Source: Actinomycetota bacterium | GTDB taxonomy: Bacteria > Actinomycetota > Thermoleophilia > Gaiellales > Gaiellaceae | Length of the DNA stretch: 5,032 bases | Assembly (NCBI GenBank): GCA_005885085.1 | Contig: VAXY01000199.1 | Span: 1-5,032, forward strand | Direction: 5' to 3' | The notes under the pieces: generated by a model | What the model saw: only the letters and a program-made list of their open reading frames with translations | Told to the model about the DNA's origin: nothing | Database searches by the model: none | In this document: in pieces, positions 1 through 5,032 of the stretch | How the letters are laid out: each line of letters begins with the position of its first letter | Numbering within the stretch: position 1 is the stretch's first letter | Made by a program: the position numbers and the translations under genes

Positions 1-614
1 CAGTCCCAGATCCCGTGCTCCTGGTTGTACTCGTTGAGCCGCTCGATGTCGGCGTGGTCGCGCGCGTCGCCGACGAAGCGCATGCCCTTCGCGAGCGCCG
101 CAGGACCGAGGAACTCCGGATCCGACTCCATCGAGTTGCACTCGGAGACGCAGCAGCCGCACATGATGCAGAGCGCCTCCTTGTGGATGACGTTCATCTG
201 CTGCTGGGAGACGACGCGTTCCTTCTCGGCGACCTCGTCGTAGCCGGGGTCGAGCCAGGGCTTGACCGCGCGGATCTTGCCCCAGAACGGGTCCATGTCG
301 ACGACGAGGTCCTTCACCACCGGCAGGTTCCCCATCGGCGAGATCACCGGCTCGTGACCCGACTTCGCGAGCTCGTACATGCGCGTCTTGCACGCGAGCA
401 CGGCGGCACCGTCCAGGCAGCTCTTGCGATACGCGAGCGACCCGTCCTGCTGGTCCTTGATGATGTCGAGGACGTCGAGCAGCGTCACCCAGTCGGGCGC
501 CTCGACCTCGTAGCGCTTCAGCTCCTTCTCGCCCGTCTCGGCGTCGTACCGCCAGATCTTCAGCGCGAGCTCGATCGTCGTCGAGCCGGGTGCGGGTGCG
601 AGGCCGCTCGTCAT
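1..614 (-). CDS. sdhB: Succinate dehydrogenase iron-sulfur subunit SdhB (3' end outside window; internal in-frame gap)
   Basis: This is the electron-transfer subunit of complex II, passing electrons from SdhA FAD through three Fe-S clusters to quinone on the cytoplasmic face of the membrane. The ATG at 614 overlaps the sdhA stop as TGATG, with AGGAG 11 nt upstream. 204 codons are visible. The N-terminal ferredoxin-like domain (about 14-110) includes KIWRYD and LLDVLDIIKDQQDGSLAYRKSC. The first Cys of the [4Fe-4S] ferredoxin-type motif opens LCIMCGCC and the set is C149, C152, C155 and C159, followed by Asn rather than Pro, then DPEFLGPAALAKGMRFVGD. The gene leaves the window right after GIWD, so the remaining cluster cysteines are not seen. 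Odd point: the plant-type [2Fe-2S] motif should be C-x4-C-x2-C-x11-C, but only C66 and C75 remain, in SCLDGAAVLAC. About 11 residues with the two middle Cys are absent. Identity is secure; whether this allele is functional is doubtful. Confidence 0.93.
   Translation of the reverse strand, partial: MTSGLAPAPGSTTIELALKIWRYDAETGEKELKRYEVEAPDWVTLLDVLDIIKDQQDGSLAYRKSCLDGAAVLACKTRMYELAKSGHEPVISPMGNLPVVKDLVVDMDPFWGKIRAVKPWLDPGYDEVAEKERVVSQQQMNVIHKEALCIMCGCCVSECNSMESDPEFLGPAALAKGMRFVGDARDHADIERLNEYNQEHGIWD
414..419 (-). other. Apparent 33-nt in-frame deletion point in sdhB [2Fe-2S] motif
   Basis: The codons for C66 (419-417) and L67 (416-414) are adjacent. The family pattern expects about eleven residues, including two cluster cysteines, between this Cys and the LDGAAVLAC segment. 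Spacing supports a clean loss: the family motif has 18 residues between the first and last Cys plus two Cys within, while here only eight residues lie between C66 and C75. The frame stays open on both sides. What is missing is inferred from the family motif, not seen. Confidence 0.75.
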
Positions 615-1126
615 CAGTACGTCCGCTCCTGCGGCTGCCATTTCGTCAGGGTGACGTCGCGCCACTCGAGCTCGGGCCGCCCATCGGCAACGGAAACGAG
701 GGTGTGCTTCATGTACTGCACATCATCGCGGTCGGGGAAGTCGTACGGCCGCGCGTGCGCCCCGCGGCTCTCCTTGCGCGCCAGTCCGGCGACGACCATG
801 CACTCCGCCAGCTCGAGCAGGAACCCGAGCTCGAGGGCCTGCGTGAGGTCGTTGTTGAAGACCTGCCCCTTGTCCTCGACGACGACGCCCTCGTAGCGCT
901 CGCGCAGCGACGCGACGATCTCGCCCTGTCGCCGCATCTGGTCCTCCCGGCGGAAGACGCCGAAGTTCTCGTGCATCGTCTGCGCCAGCTCGTCGCGGAT
1001 CTTCCACGGCCGCTCGCCCCGATCACGGTCGAGGAGCTCCTTGAGCTCGCGCTCCGCGTCGGCCTCGGTGGACGGCGGGACCTCGACGGTCGTGTTCGAG
1101 AGCGCCCAGTCCGCGGCATGGGCGCC
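614..1126 (-). CDS. sdhA: Succinate dehydrogenase flavoprotein subunit SdhA, C-terminal part (separated by frameshift)
   Basis: This is the 170-residue C-terminal end of SdhA, in a different frame from the N-terminal part. It begins at GAHAADWALSN, the continuation expected shortly after the GANRLGGN motif, and runs without interruption to the TGA at 616-614. The typical SdhA/FrdA C-terminal helical domain is visible: ELAQTMHENFGVFRRED, then the helical stretch with NNDLTQALELGFLLELAE, then RKESRGAHARPYDFPDRDD (the RxESRGAH...DfP.RdD signature, about residues 114-132 of this part) and a final TLTKWQPQERTY. An internal ATG at 976 (MHENFG) could be mistaken for a gene start, but homology extends upstream of it. 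It ends with a 1-nt overlap with sdhB. This piece alone lacks FAD-binding and catalytic parts. Confidence 0.88.
   Translation of the reverse strand, partial: GAHAADWALSNTTVEVPPSTEADAERELKELLDRDRGERPWKIRDELAQTMHENFGVFRREDQMRRQGEIVASLRERYEGVVVEDKGQVFNNDLTQALELGFLLELAECMVVAGLARKESRGAHARPYDFPDRDDVQYMKHTLVSVADGRPELEWRDVTLTKWQPQERTY
626..630 (-). promoter_or_regulatory. Ribosome binding site of sdhB
   Basis: The minus strand reads GCAGGAGCGGACGTACTGATG. AGGAG lies 11 nt before the ATG at 614, inside the last codons of sdhA. It supports the chosen sdhB start and suggests coupled translation across the TGATG junction. Confidence 0.7.
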
Positions 1127-2279
1127 GGATCGTCTCCATCAACGCGTTGCCGCCGAGCCGGTTCGCGCCGTGCACCGACACGCACGCGCACTCGCCCGCC
1201 GCATACAGTCCTTCGACCGAGGTGAGCCCCCAGACGTCGGTGTCGACGCCGCCCATGTGGTAGTGCGCGCCGGGACGCACGGGAAGCAACTCGTAGATCG
1301 GATCGACGCCGGCAAAGGTCATCGCTAGCTCGCGCGTCCCGTGGAGGCGCTCGAGGATGCGGTCGGCGCCGAGGTGGCGCAGGTCGAGCACGACGTTGCC
1401 GTCGATCCCGCGCCCCTCGTCGATCTCGGTCTGCTCGGCGCGCGAGATCACGTCGCGCGAGGCGAGCTCCATCGCGTTCGGCGCATACCGCTCGAGGAAG
1501 CGGTCTCCCTCCGAGTTGAGCAGGTACGCGCCCTCGCCGCGCGTGCCCTCCGTGATCAGCACGCCGGTCGGCGACAGCGTCGTCGGGTGGAACTGCATCA
1601 TCTCCATGTCCTTCAGCGCGACGCCGACGCGCAGCGCCAGCGCCATGCCGTCGCCCGTGCACGAGTAGGCGTTGGTCGTGCCGACGTAGAGGCGACCGGC
1701 GCCGCCGGTGGCGAGGATGACGGTCTTCGCACCGATCGACTTCAGGCCGCCGTTCAGGAGATCCCACGCGATCACGCCCTGGCAGCGGTCGTCGTCCATG
1801 ACGAGCTTCCAGGCGAAGTACTCCTCGTACGCGGGAATCTGCCGCTTCATCACCTGCTCGTAGAGGACGTGGACGAGCACGTGGCCGGTGATGTCGGCGG
1901 CGTACGCGGTCCGCGGCGCCCCGGCGGCGCCGAACGGGCGCTGCGCGATCCGGCCGTCCTCGGTGCGCGAGAAGACCGCGCCCCAGTTCTCGAGCTGGTA
2001 GACGTCGTCGGGCGCCTCGTCGCAGAGGATCTGGATCGCGTCCTGATCGCCGAGATAGTCCGACCCCTTCACGGTGTCGTACGCGTGGGTCTCCGGATCG
2101 TCCTCGGAGGCGTTCCCGAGGGCGGCGTTGATCCCGCCTTCCGCCGCGCCGGAGTGGCTACGGACGGGGTGGATCTTCGACAGCAGCGCGACGTCGGCGC
2201 CCGCATCGAACGCCTCGATCGCCGCGCGCATCCCCGCGCAGCCCGCACCGACGATGAGGACGTCGTGCCTGGCCTCCAC
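1023..2279 (-). CDS. sdhA: Succinate dehydrogenase flavoprotein subunit SdhA, N-terminal and catalytic part (frame lost near 1128)
   Basis: SdhA oxidises succinate to fumarate at covalently bound FAD and hands electrons to SdhB. From the GTG at 2279: the FAD-binding Rossmann motif VLIVGAGCAGMRAA (7-20); PVRSHSGAAEGGI, with H42 the expected site of 8-alpha-histidyl FAD linkage; ATGGAGRLY (190-198); MQFHPT with H231; EGTRGEGAYLLN with R247; HYHMGG (339-344); and HGANRLGGN with R374, an active-site Arg. All main catalytic residues are therefore present. 384 residues are in family frame. After METI the reading runs off-frame for 34 residues to a stop at 1023. Adding the 170-residue tail and about six missing residues gives roughly 560, a normal SdhA length. 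The GTG is chosen because the Rossmann fold starts six residues later. The ATG at 2363 would add 28 unrelated residues and overlap the upstream gene. No clear Shine-Dalgarno precedes GTG or the neighbouring TTG at 2282, so coupling to the upstream gene is possible. Confidence 0.9.
   Translation of the reverse strand: MEARHDVLIVGAGCAGMRAAIEAFDAGADVALLSKIHPVRSHSGAAEGGINAALGNASEDDPETHAYDTVKGSDYLGDQDAIQILCDEAPDDVYQLENWGAVFSRTEDGRIAQRPFGAAGAPRTAYAADITGHVLVHVLYEQVMKRQIPAYEEYFAWKLVMDDDRCQGVIAWDLLNGGLKSIGAKTVILATGGAGRLYVGTTNAYSCTGDGMALALRVGVALKDMEMMQFHPTTLSPTGVLITEGTRGEGAYLLNSEGDRFLERYAPNAMELASRDVISRAEQTEIDEGRGIDGNVVLDLRHLGADRILERLHGTRELAMTFAGVDPIYELLPVRPGAHYHMGGVDTDVWGLTSVEGLYAAGECACVSVHGANRLGGNALMETIRRPCRGLGALEHDRRGPAVHRGRRGARAQGAPRP
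1124..1130 (-). other. Frameshift point in sdhA
   Basis: Frame 1 reads GGNALMETI, ending with codon ATC at 1130-1128. One extra base (1127) later, frame 2 begins GGC-GCC-CAT (GAHAAD). In the family, METI or its equivalent is followed by a segment like (T/V)FGRRAG before the AAxxA helix, so roughly TFGRRA is absent. A loss of 3n+2 nt, most simply 17, explains both the missing residues and the frame change. A single-base indel would not restore the FGRRA residues. Confidence 0.8.
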
Positions 2280-2290
2280 CAAGAAGGAAG

Positions 2291-2779
2291 CTACACAATG
2301 GCCTGCTGCTGAGGCTGGGCCTCCTCGACGCGAACTGCCCTCCGCCGCCGTCCCGCGTTCCACGCGTGGAGAGACACGGCGCAGAAGAACAGCGAGAGCA
2401 CGACCCAGTAGCCCATGTGAAAGTTGATCTCCGCAAACGAGTCGATCGCCTGCCCGGCGAGGCCGAGCATGGCCAGCAAGCCGCCCGTCGCGAACCAGCC
2501 GGGCCCCTGCACTCTGCCGAGCAGACCGAGCACGAACCCGATCACCGCCATCGCGAACGCGAAGGTCGCGAAGAACGAGCCTTTAGACTCGACGCAGGCG
2601 CTGATATCACCGCTGCAGTCCTGCTCGGAGACCGCCCCTCCGGGCGGAATGGTGTGCGTCACGAGCTGGATGCCGGTGAAGCTCGTGTGGGCGTTGTCGC
2701 ACGAGACGGTTGCGAACGGAAGCAGGAAACCGAGGCAGATGAGCGCAAAGAGCGCCGGTGAGAGTCGCGGTCGTTTCAT
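2291..2779 (-). CDS. Small four-helix membrane protein of unknown function
   Basis: 162 residues, function not recognised. The ATG at 2779 (MKRPRLSPALFALICLGF) gives a positively charged N-terminus followed by hydrophobic helix 1 (about 7-25). Then comes a polar loop of about 40 residues with C27, C55 and C62 (FATVSCDN, SFTGIQLVT, SEQDCSGDISAC), helix 2 (69-88), helix 3 (95-112), helix 4 (123-141) and a basic then glutamine-rich tail (GRRRRAVRVEEAQPQQQ). Charge distribution predicts both ends in the cytoplasm and the Cys-bearing loop outside. The PFATVSC plus TGIQL pattern resembles uncharacterised multi-helix proteins I have seen in other bacteria. The C27 context is not a proper lipobox, since Thr is at -3. 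Its stop lies 11 nt before sdhA, so co-transcription is likely. It lacks the heme-ligand and quinone-site patterns of SdhC/SdhD that I would expect. No convincing ribosome binding site precedes the ATG; an upstream in-frame ATG at 3076 would run antisense into pckA and is not favoured. Confidence 0.75.
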   Translation of the reverse strand: MKRPRLSPALFALICLGFLLPFATVSCDNAHTSFTGIQLVTHTIPPGGAVSEQDCSGDISACVESKGSFFATFAFAMAVIGFVLGLLGRVQGPGWFATGGLLAMLGLAGQAIDSFAEINFHMGYWVVLSLFFCAVSLHAWNAGRRRRAVRVEEAQPQQQAIV

Positions 2780-2912
2780 GAGACGACCGTAGGACGCGGC
2801 CGAGCCGGCGAATACCAGGCCCGCCAGGAAATGCGCTCGGGGTTCTCCCCGGCTGAAAAAGGGGCATCGATAAGATCCGCACGTCCTGGTCGTCGAAAGG
2901 AGCTGACAACAC
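2780..2912. promoter_or_regulatory. Divergent intergenic region between the sdh unit and pckA
   Basis: This 133-nt spacer must carry the promoters for both outward-facing units, unless the membrane gene is transcribed otherwise. It contains the only A/T-richer patch nearby (2854-2876, GAAAAAGGGGCATCGATAAGAT). TAAGAT at 2871-2876 is a four-of-six match to a -10 box for pckA, without a good -35 partner. A small hairpin, CGGGG-TTCT-CCCCG, lies at 2838-2851. No operator could be assigned. The role is inferred from gene orientation; the precise elements are weak. Confidence 0.4.
2896..2902 (+). promoter_or_regulatory. Ribosome binding site of pckA
   Basis: AAAGGAG lies 10 nt before the GTG at 2913. 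This favours the GTG over the ATG at 2922 (MLFRLP), which would sit 19 nt away. Confidence 0.75.
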
Positions 2913-4445
2913 GTGGCGAAAATGCTGTTCCGGCTTCCGCAGGCGAAACGGGTGAGCGCAAACCCGAGCCCTGAGGAGGTCAAGGAGCTCGCCGCGAGGA
3001 TGCGGACCGCGCGCCGCACGAAGTACGGCAACCTCAACGTGCAGACGGAGGTGCTCGCGCGCTCGAAGCGCTCCACCTACCTCGTCATCGATGACCCCGA
3101 CGGCCAGAACCAGTCCATCACCACCGACGACGGCGCGACGTGGGCCGAGCGCCAGGACGAATACATCGCCGAGCGCGAAATGGTCCTGATCGACGGCTAC
3201 ATCGGAACCGACCCCGAGTTCCGCACGGCAACTCGTCTCTACATCGAGGCCGCGAACGCGAATATCGCCGGCATGCAGCAGCAGCTCTACTTCGGGCCGC
3301 CGGAGGACGACTTCGAGCCCGAGCTGACCGTCATCTACACGCCGAACCTGAAGGCGAAAGGCTTTCCCGACGACCGCCTGATCATGGTCGACCTCGAGCA
3401 GGGTGTGACGCGCGTCTTCAACTCCGACTACTTCGGCGAGTCGAAGAAGGGCGGGCTGCGCATGTGGAACAAGCTCGTCTACGACCGCGGCGGGCTGCCG
3501 CTGCACGCGGGCTGCAAGATCATCCCGACGGAGGACGGCGACAAGGTTTGTCTCACGGTCGGCCTCTCCGGGACGGGCAAGACGACGACGACCTTCACGC
3601 GGCAGAACGGCTCGCTGCCGGTGCAGGACGACTTCGTCGCGTGGATGCCGGACGGCCGCATCTACGTCAGCGAGAACGGCTGCTTCGCCAAGACCTACGG
3701 GCTGAACCCGGAAGACGAGCCGACGATCTACGGCGCGGTCACCCAGCCGGACTCGTACCTCGAGAACGTCTCGCAGCACGGCGACGACGTCGACTTCTAC
3801 GACGAGAGCTACACGCAGAACGGCCGCGCGACGTTCCCGTTCCGCGTGATCGAATCCGCCGCCGAGCGCGAGATCGACAATGCCGACTTCCTGCTCGTCC
3901 TGAACAAGAACGACAACGTCATTCCCGCCGTCGCGAAGCTCGAGGGGCCGCAGGCAGCGGCCTTTTTCATGCTCGGCGAGACGAAGGGCACCGCCGCCGG
4001 CGGCGCCGACGAGGCCGGCAAGTCGCTCCGCGTCCCGGGCACGAACCCGTTCTTCCCGATGCCACACGATCTACAGGGCAACCGCTTCCTCGAGCTGCTC
4101 GAGGAGCACCCGCTGGAGGTGTTCCTGCTCAACACCGGCCGCGTCGGCGGGCCCGACGAGGACGAGCGCTCGAAGAAGGTGCGCATCAAGCATTCGTCCG
4201 CGATCGTCAAGGGGATCGCCGAGGGGACAATCGAATGGGAGCGCGATCCCGACTTCGGCTACCTCGTCGCCTCGTCCGTCCCCGGGATCGAGGACGTGGA
4301 GATCTTGCAACCGCGCAGGCTGTACGAGCGGACCGGCCGTCTCGACGAGTACACGCGCCACGTCGAGCGGCTGAAGAGCGAGCGCGCCGAGTTCCTCGGC
4401 GACTTCGGCAGCCTCTCGGACGAGATCGTCTCCGCCGTCAGGTAG
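2913..4445 (+). CDS. pckA: Phosphoenolpyruvate carboxykinase (ATP-type), divergent form
   Basis: This cytoplasmic enzyme converts oxaloacetate plus ATP to PEP, ADP and CO2, the entry step of gluconeogenesis from TCA intermediates. It has 510 residues from the GTG and is uninterrupted; the ATP-type family is usually about 520-540. By comparison with the E. coli enzyme, YFGESKKG (173-180) supplies the active-site Tyr and the metal-binding Lys (K179), and LPLHAG gives the metal-binding His (H198), with the same 19-residue spacing as E. coli K213/H232. The P-loop GLSGTGKTT covers 217-225, the kinase-2 Asp pair is D239-D240, NGRATFPF carries the conserved Arg R305, and NTG is at 407-409. Two features depart from the E. 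coli type: the kinase-2 segment reads QDDFVAW instead of GDDEHGW, and the GETKGTAAGG segment replaces the usual GFTAKLAGTE. The ATP-type assignment rests on GLSGTGKTT and the KK/H pattern; GTP-type enzymes have a different P-loop. Its own promoter region and Shine-Dalgarno suggest independent transcription. Confidence 0.93.
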   Translation: MAKMLFRLPQAKRVSANPSPEEVKELAARMRTARRTKYGNLNVQTEVLARSKRSTYLVIDDPDGQNQSITTDDGATWAERQDEYIAEREMVLIDGYIGTDPEFRTATRLYIEAANANIAGMQQQLYFGPPEDDFEPELTVIYTPNLKAKGFPDDRLIMVDLEQGVTRVFNSDYFGESKKGGLRMWNKLVYDRGGLPLHAGCKIIPTEDGDKVCLTVGLSGTGKTTTTFTRQNGSLPVQDDFVAWMPDGRIYVSENGCFAKTYGLNPEDEPTIYGAVTQPDSYLENVSQHGDDVDFYDESYTQNGRATFPFRVIESAAEREIDNADFLLVLNKNDNVIPAVAKLEGPQAAAFFMLGETKGTAAGGADEAGKSLRVPGTNPFFPMPHDLQGNRFLELLEEHPLEVFLLNTGRVGGPDEDERSKKVRIKHSSAIVKGIAEGTIEWERDPDFGYLVASSVPGIEDVEILQPRRLYERTGRLDEYTRHVERLKSERAEFLGDFGSLSDEIVSAVR

Positions 4446-4462
4446 AGCGCCGGCCCCGAAAG

Positions 4463-4495
4463 TCTGGGGTCAGACCCCAGAGGGGGTCTGACCCC
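4463..4495. repeat. Nested palindrome, REP/BIME-like inverted repeat downstream of pckA
   Basis: GGGGTCAGACCCC (4466-4478) and its exact reverse complement GGGGTCTGACCCC (4483-4495) form a perfect 13-bp stem around a four-base AGAG spacer. Each arm can also fold alone: the left as an 8-bp stem TCTGGGGT/ACCCCAGA around CAG (4463-4481), the right as GGGGT/ACCCC around CTG. It starts 17 nt after the pckA stop. No T-run follows on the plus strand, so a classic intrinsic terminator is not supported, although it could slow polymerase or protect the mRNA 3' end. Paired inverted palindromic units in a spacer fit REP/BIME elements spread by REP-associated tyrosine transposases. That identity is inferred, as only one copy is visible here. 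Confidence 0.7.
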
Positions 4496-4524
4496 TGCCG
4501 TTCAGGACAGCTAGCGTCCGCGGC

Positions 4525-5032
4525 TTGATCGTCCCGCCCGATCCCCCGCTCTCCGACGGCCTCGTGACGCTGAGGCCTTGGGAACACGGCGACGTCCAGG
4601 CGCTCGTCGACTGTCTCGACGGCGACGAGGAGATCGCGCGCTGGCTGGACATGATCCCGCAGCCGTACGGCGAGGCCGAGGCACGCCTGTGGGTCGAGCA
4701 GGCGGCGTCGTACTGGCACGAGGGGGCGGCTGCGCCGTTCGCAGTCGTCGCGGCGGAGCGCGGCGAGGTCGTGGGCGGCGTCGGCTTCCGCTGGCTCGGC
4801 GAGGAGCACGCGGTCGGCGAGGTCGGCTACTGGATCCGGAGAGACGAGCGCGGCCGCGGCCTGACCACGCGTGCCGTCAAGCTGATCTCGCGCTGGGCGA
4901 TCGAGGCGCTCGGCTGCGAGCGGCTGCAGCTGCGGGCCGACGAGGGCAACGTCGGGTCGCAGCGGGTGGCGGAGCGCGCAGGCTTCCGGCGCGAAGGGAT
5001 CCTGCGGTCGGTGCACTACAACGCGCGCCTGG
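4525..5032 (+). CDS. GNAT-family N-acetyltransferase, RimJ/RimL-like (3' end outside window)
   Basis: 169 codons are visible and the frame is open to the window edge. GNAT enzymes transfer an acetyl group from acetyl-CoA to an amine; RimJ/RimL relatives modify protein N-termini, but the substrate here cannot be told. Visible features: beta-1 LVTLRPWEHGDVQAL (13-27), central strands PFAVVAAERGEVVGGVGFRWL (71-91), VGEVGYWIRRDERGRGLTTRAV (97-118) carrying the acetyl-CoA pyrophosphate loop RGRGLTT, and the strand-plus-helix LQLRADEGNVGSQRVAERAGF (135-154) with the typical N-x-x-S and GF. The final GILRSVHYN matches the usual end of the fold, so only a short tail is missing. The TTG at 4525 fits the length of close relatives, whose N-terminus often reads PPLSDG before the first strand. 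GTG at 4564 is an alternative. Only a weak AGGACAG precedes the TTG. It lies 79 nt past pckA with a palindrome between, so a shared transcript is uncertain. Confidence 0.88.
   Translation, partial: MIVPPDPPLSDGLVTLRPWEHGDVQALVDCLDGDEEIARWLDMIPQPYGEAEARLWVEQAASYWHEGAAAPFAVVAAERGEVVGGVGFRWLGEEHAVGEVGYWIRRDERGRGLTTRAVKLISRWAIEALGCERLQLRADEGNVGSQRVAERAGFRREGILRSVHYNARL

Noticed and set aside
1115..1140. Programmed ribosomal frameshift in sdhA
   Set aside because: There is no slippery run, and conserved residues are actually missing at the junction, which slippage would not restore.
709..1767. Long minus-strand open frame of about 350 codons overlapping sdhA
   Set aside because: It is a GC-rich shadow frame, very rich in Arg with no domain signature. 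The overlapping SdhA frames carry clear motifs.
15..2312. Several long plus-strand open frames opposite sdhB and sdhA (for example 15-896 and 1341-2312)
   Set aside because: They are antisense to recognised genes, with compositions made of repeated Arg, Val, Leu, Ala and Asp and no family motifs. High GC removes stop codons in these frames.
2838..2851. CGGGG-TTCT-CCCCG hairpin as a riboswitch or attenuator of pckA
   Set aside because: The stem is only five base pairs, with no alternative structure or conserved aptamer pattern. In a sequence this GC-rich, such a hairpin is expected by chance.
2904..2909. Minus-strand TTGTCA as a -35 box for the membrane gene
   Set aside because: It lies just after the pckA Shine-Dalgarno, and the sequence 17 nt further (GGACGT) is not a -10 box.
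4463..4500. Classic rho-independent terminator after pckA
   Set aside because: The stem is strong, but no T-tract follows on the plus strand, and on the minus strand the sequence after the stem is not T-rich either.
2607..4528. Long open frames in both orientations over pckA (2607-4067 minus, 3140-4528 plus)
   Set aside because: They are shadows of pckA. Neither has motifs or a credible ribosome binding site.
4438..5016. Minus-strand open frame of 192 codons opposite the GNAT gene
   Set aside because: The plus strand gives a clear GNAT fold from a TTG start. The minus frame has no signature and would read through the palindrome.

Overview
The window is high-GC chromosomal DNA with strong G/C bias at third codon positions and frequent GTG/TTG starts. 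Protein style points to a GC-rich actinobacterium-like organism. The SdhA N-terminus, the SdhB [4Fe-4S] segment with Asn after the last Cys, and a divergent ATP-type PEP carboxykinase suggest the Thermoleophilia (Gaiellales/Solirubrobacterales) or a relative. This placement is an inference from memory of family style, not from a search. I saw no tRNA, rRNA, CRISPR array or complete mobile element.

Layout. The left 2.3 kb lies on the minus strand and reads, in transcription order, a small four-helix membrane protein (2779-2291), sdhA (2279-614) and sdhB (614 to beyond the left edge). These are tightly packed, with an 11-nt gap and then a 1-nt TGATG overlap, as in an operon. A 133-nt spacer (2780-2912) separates this unit from the divergent plus-strand gene pckA (2913-4445). 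A short spacer holding a striking nested palindrome (4463-4495) follows, then a plus-strand GNAT acetyltransferase that runs off the right edge (4525 onward).

Function. SdhA and SdhB are the catalytic flavoprotein and iron-sulfur subunits of succinate dehydrogenase (TCA cycle and respiratory chain, complex II). PckA turns oxaloacetate into phosphoenolpyruvate, the step that draws carbon from the TCA cycle into gluconeogenesis. The central region is therefore a divergent pair around C4-dicarboxylate metabolism. No recognisable SdhC or SdhD membrane anchor is present.

Main oddity. Both sdh genes carry a small lesion exactly in an invariant core. sdhA loses its frame just after the GANRLGG motif, where about 17 nt appear missing. 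sdhB lacks about 11 in-frame codons that should hold two of the four [2Fe-2S] cysteines. Everything else in both genes looks well conserved, so this is either an assembly or consensus error or a very recent inactivation. The second notable item is the perfect 13-bp inverted repeat after pckA, whose arms are themselves palindromic, as in REP/BIME-type elements.
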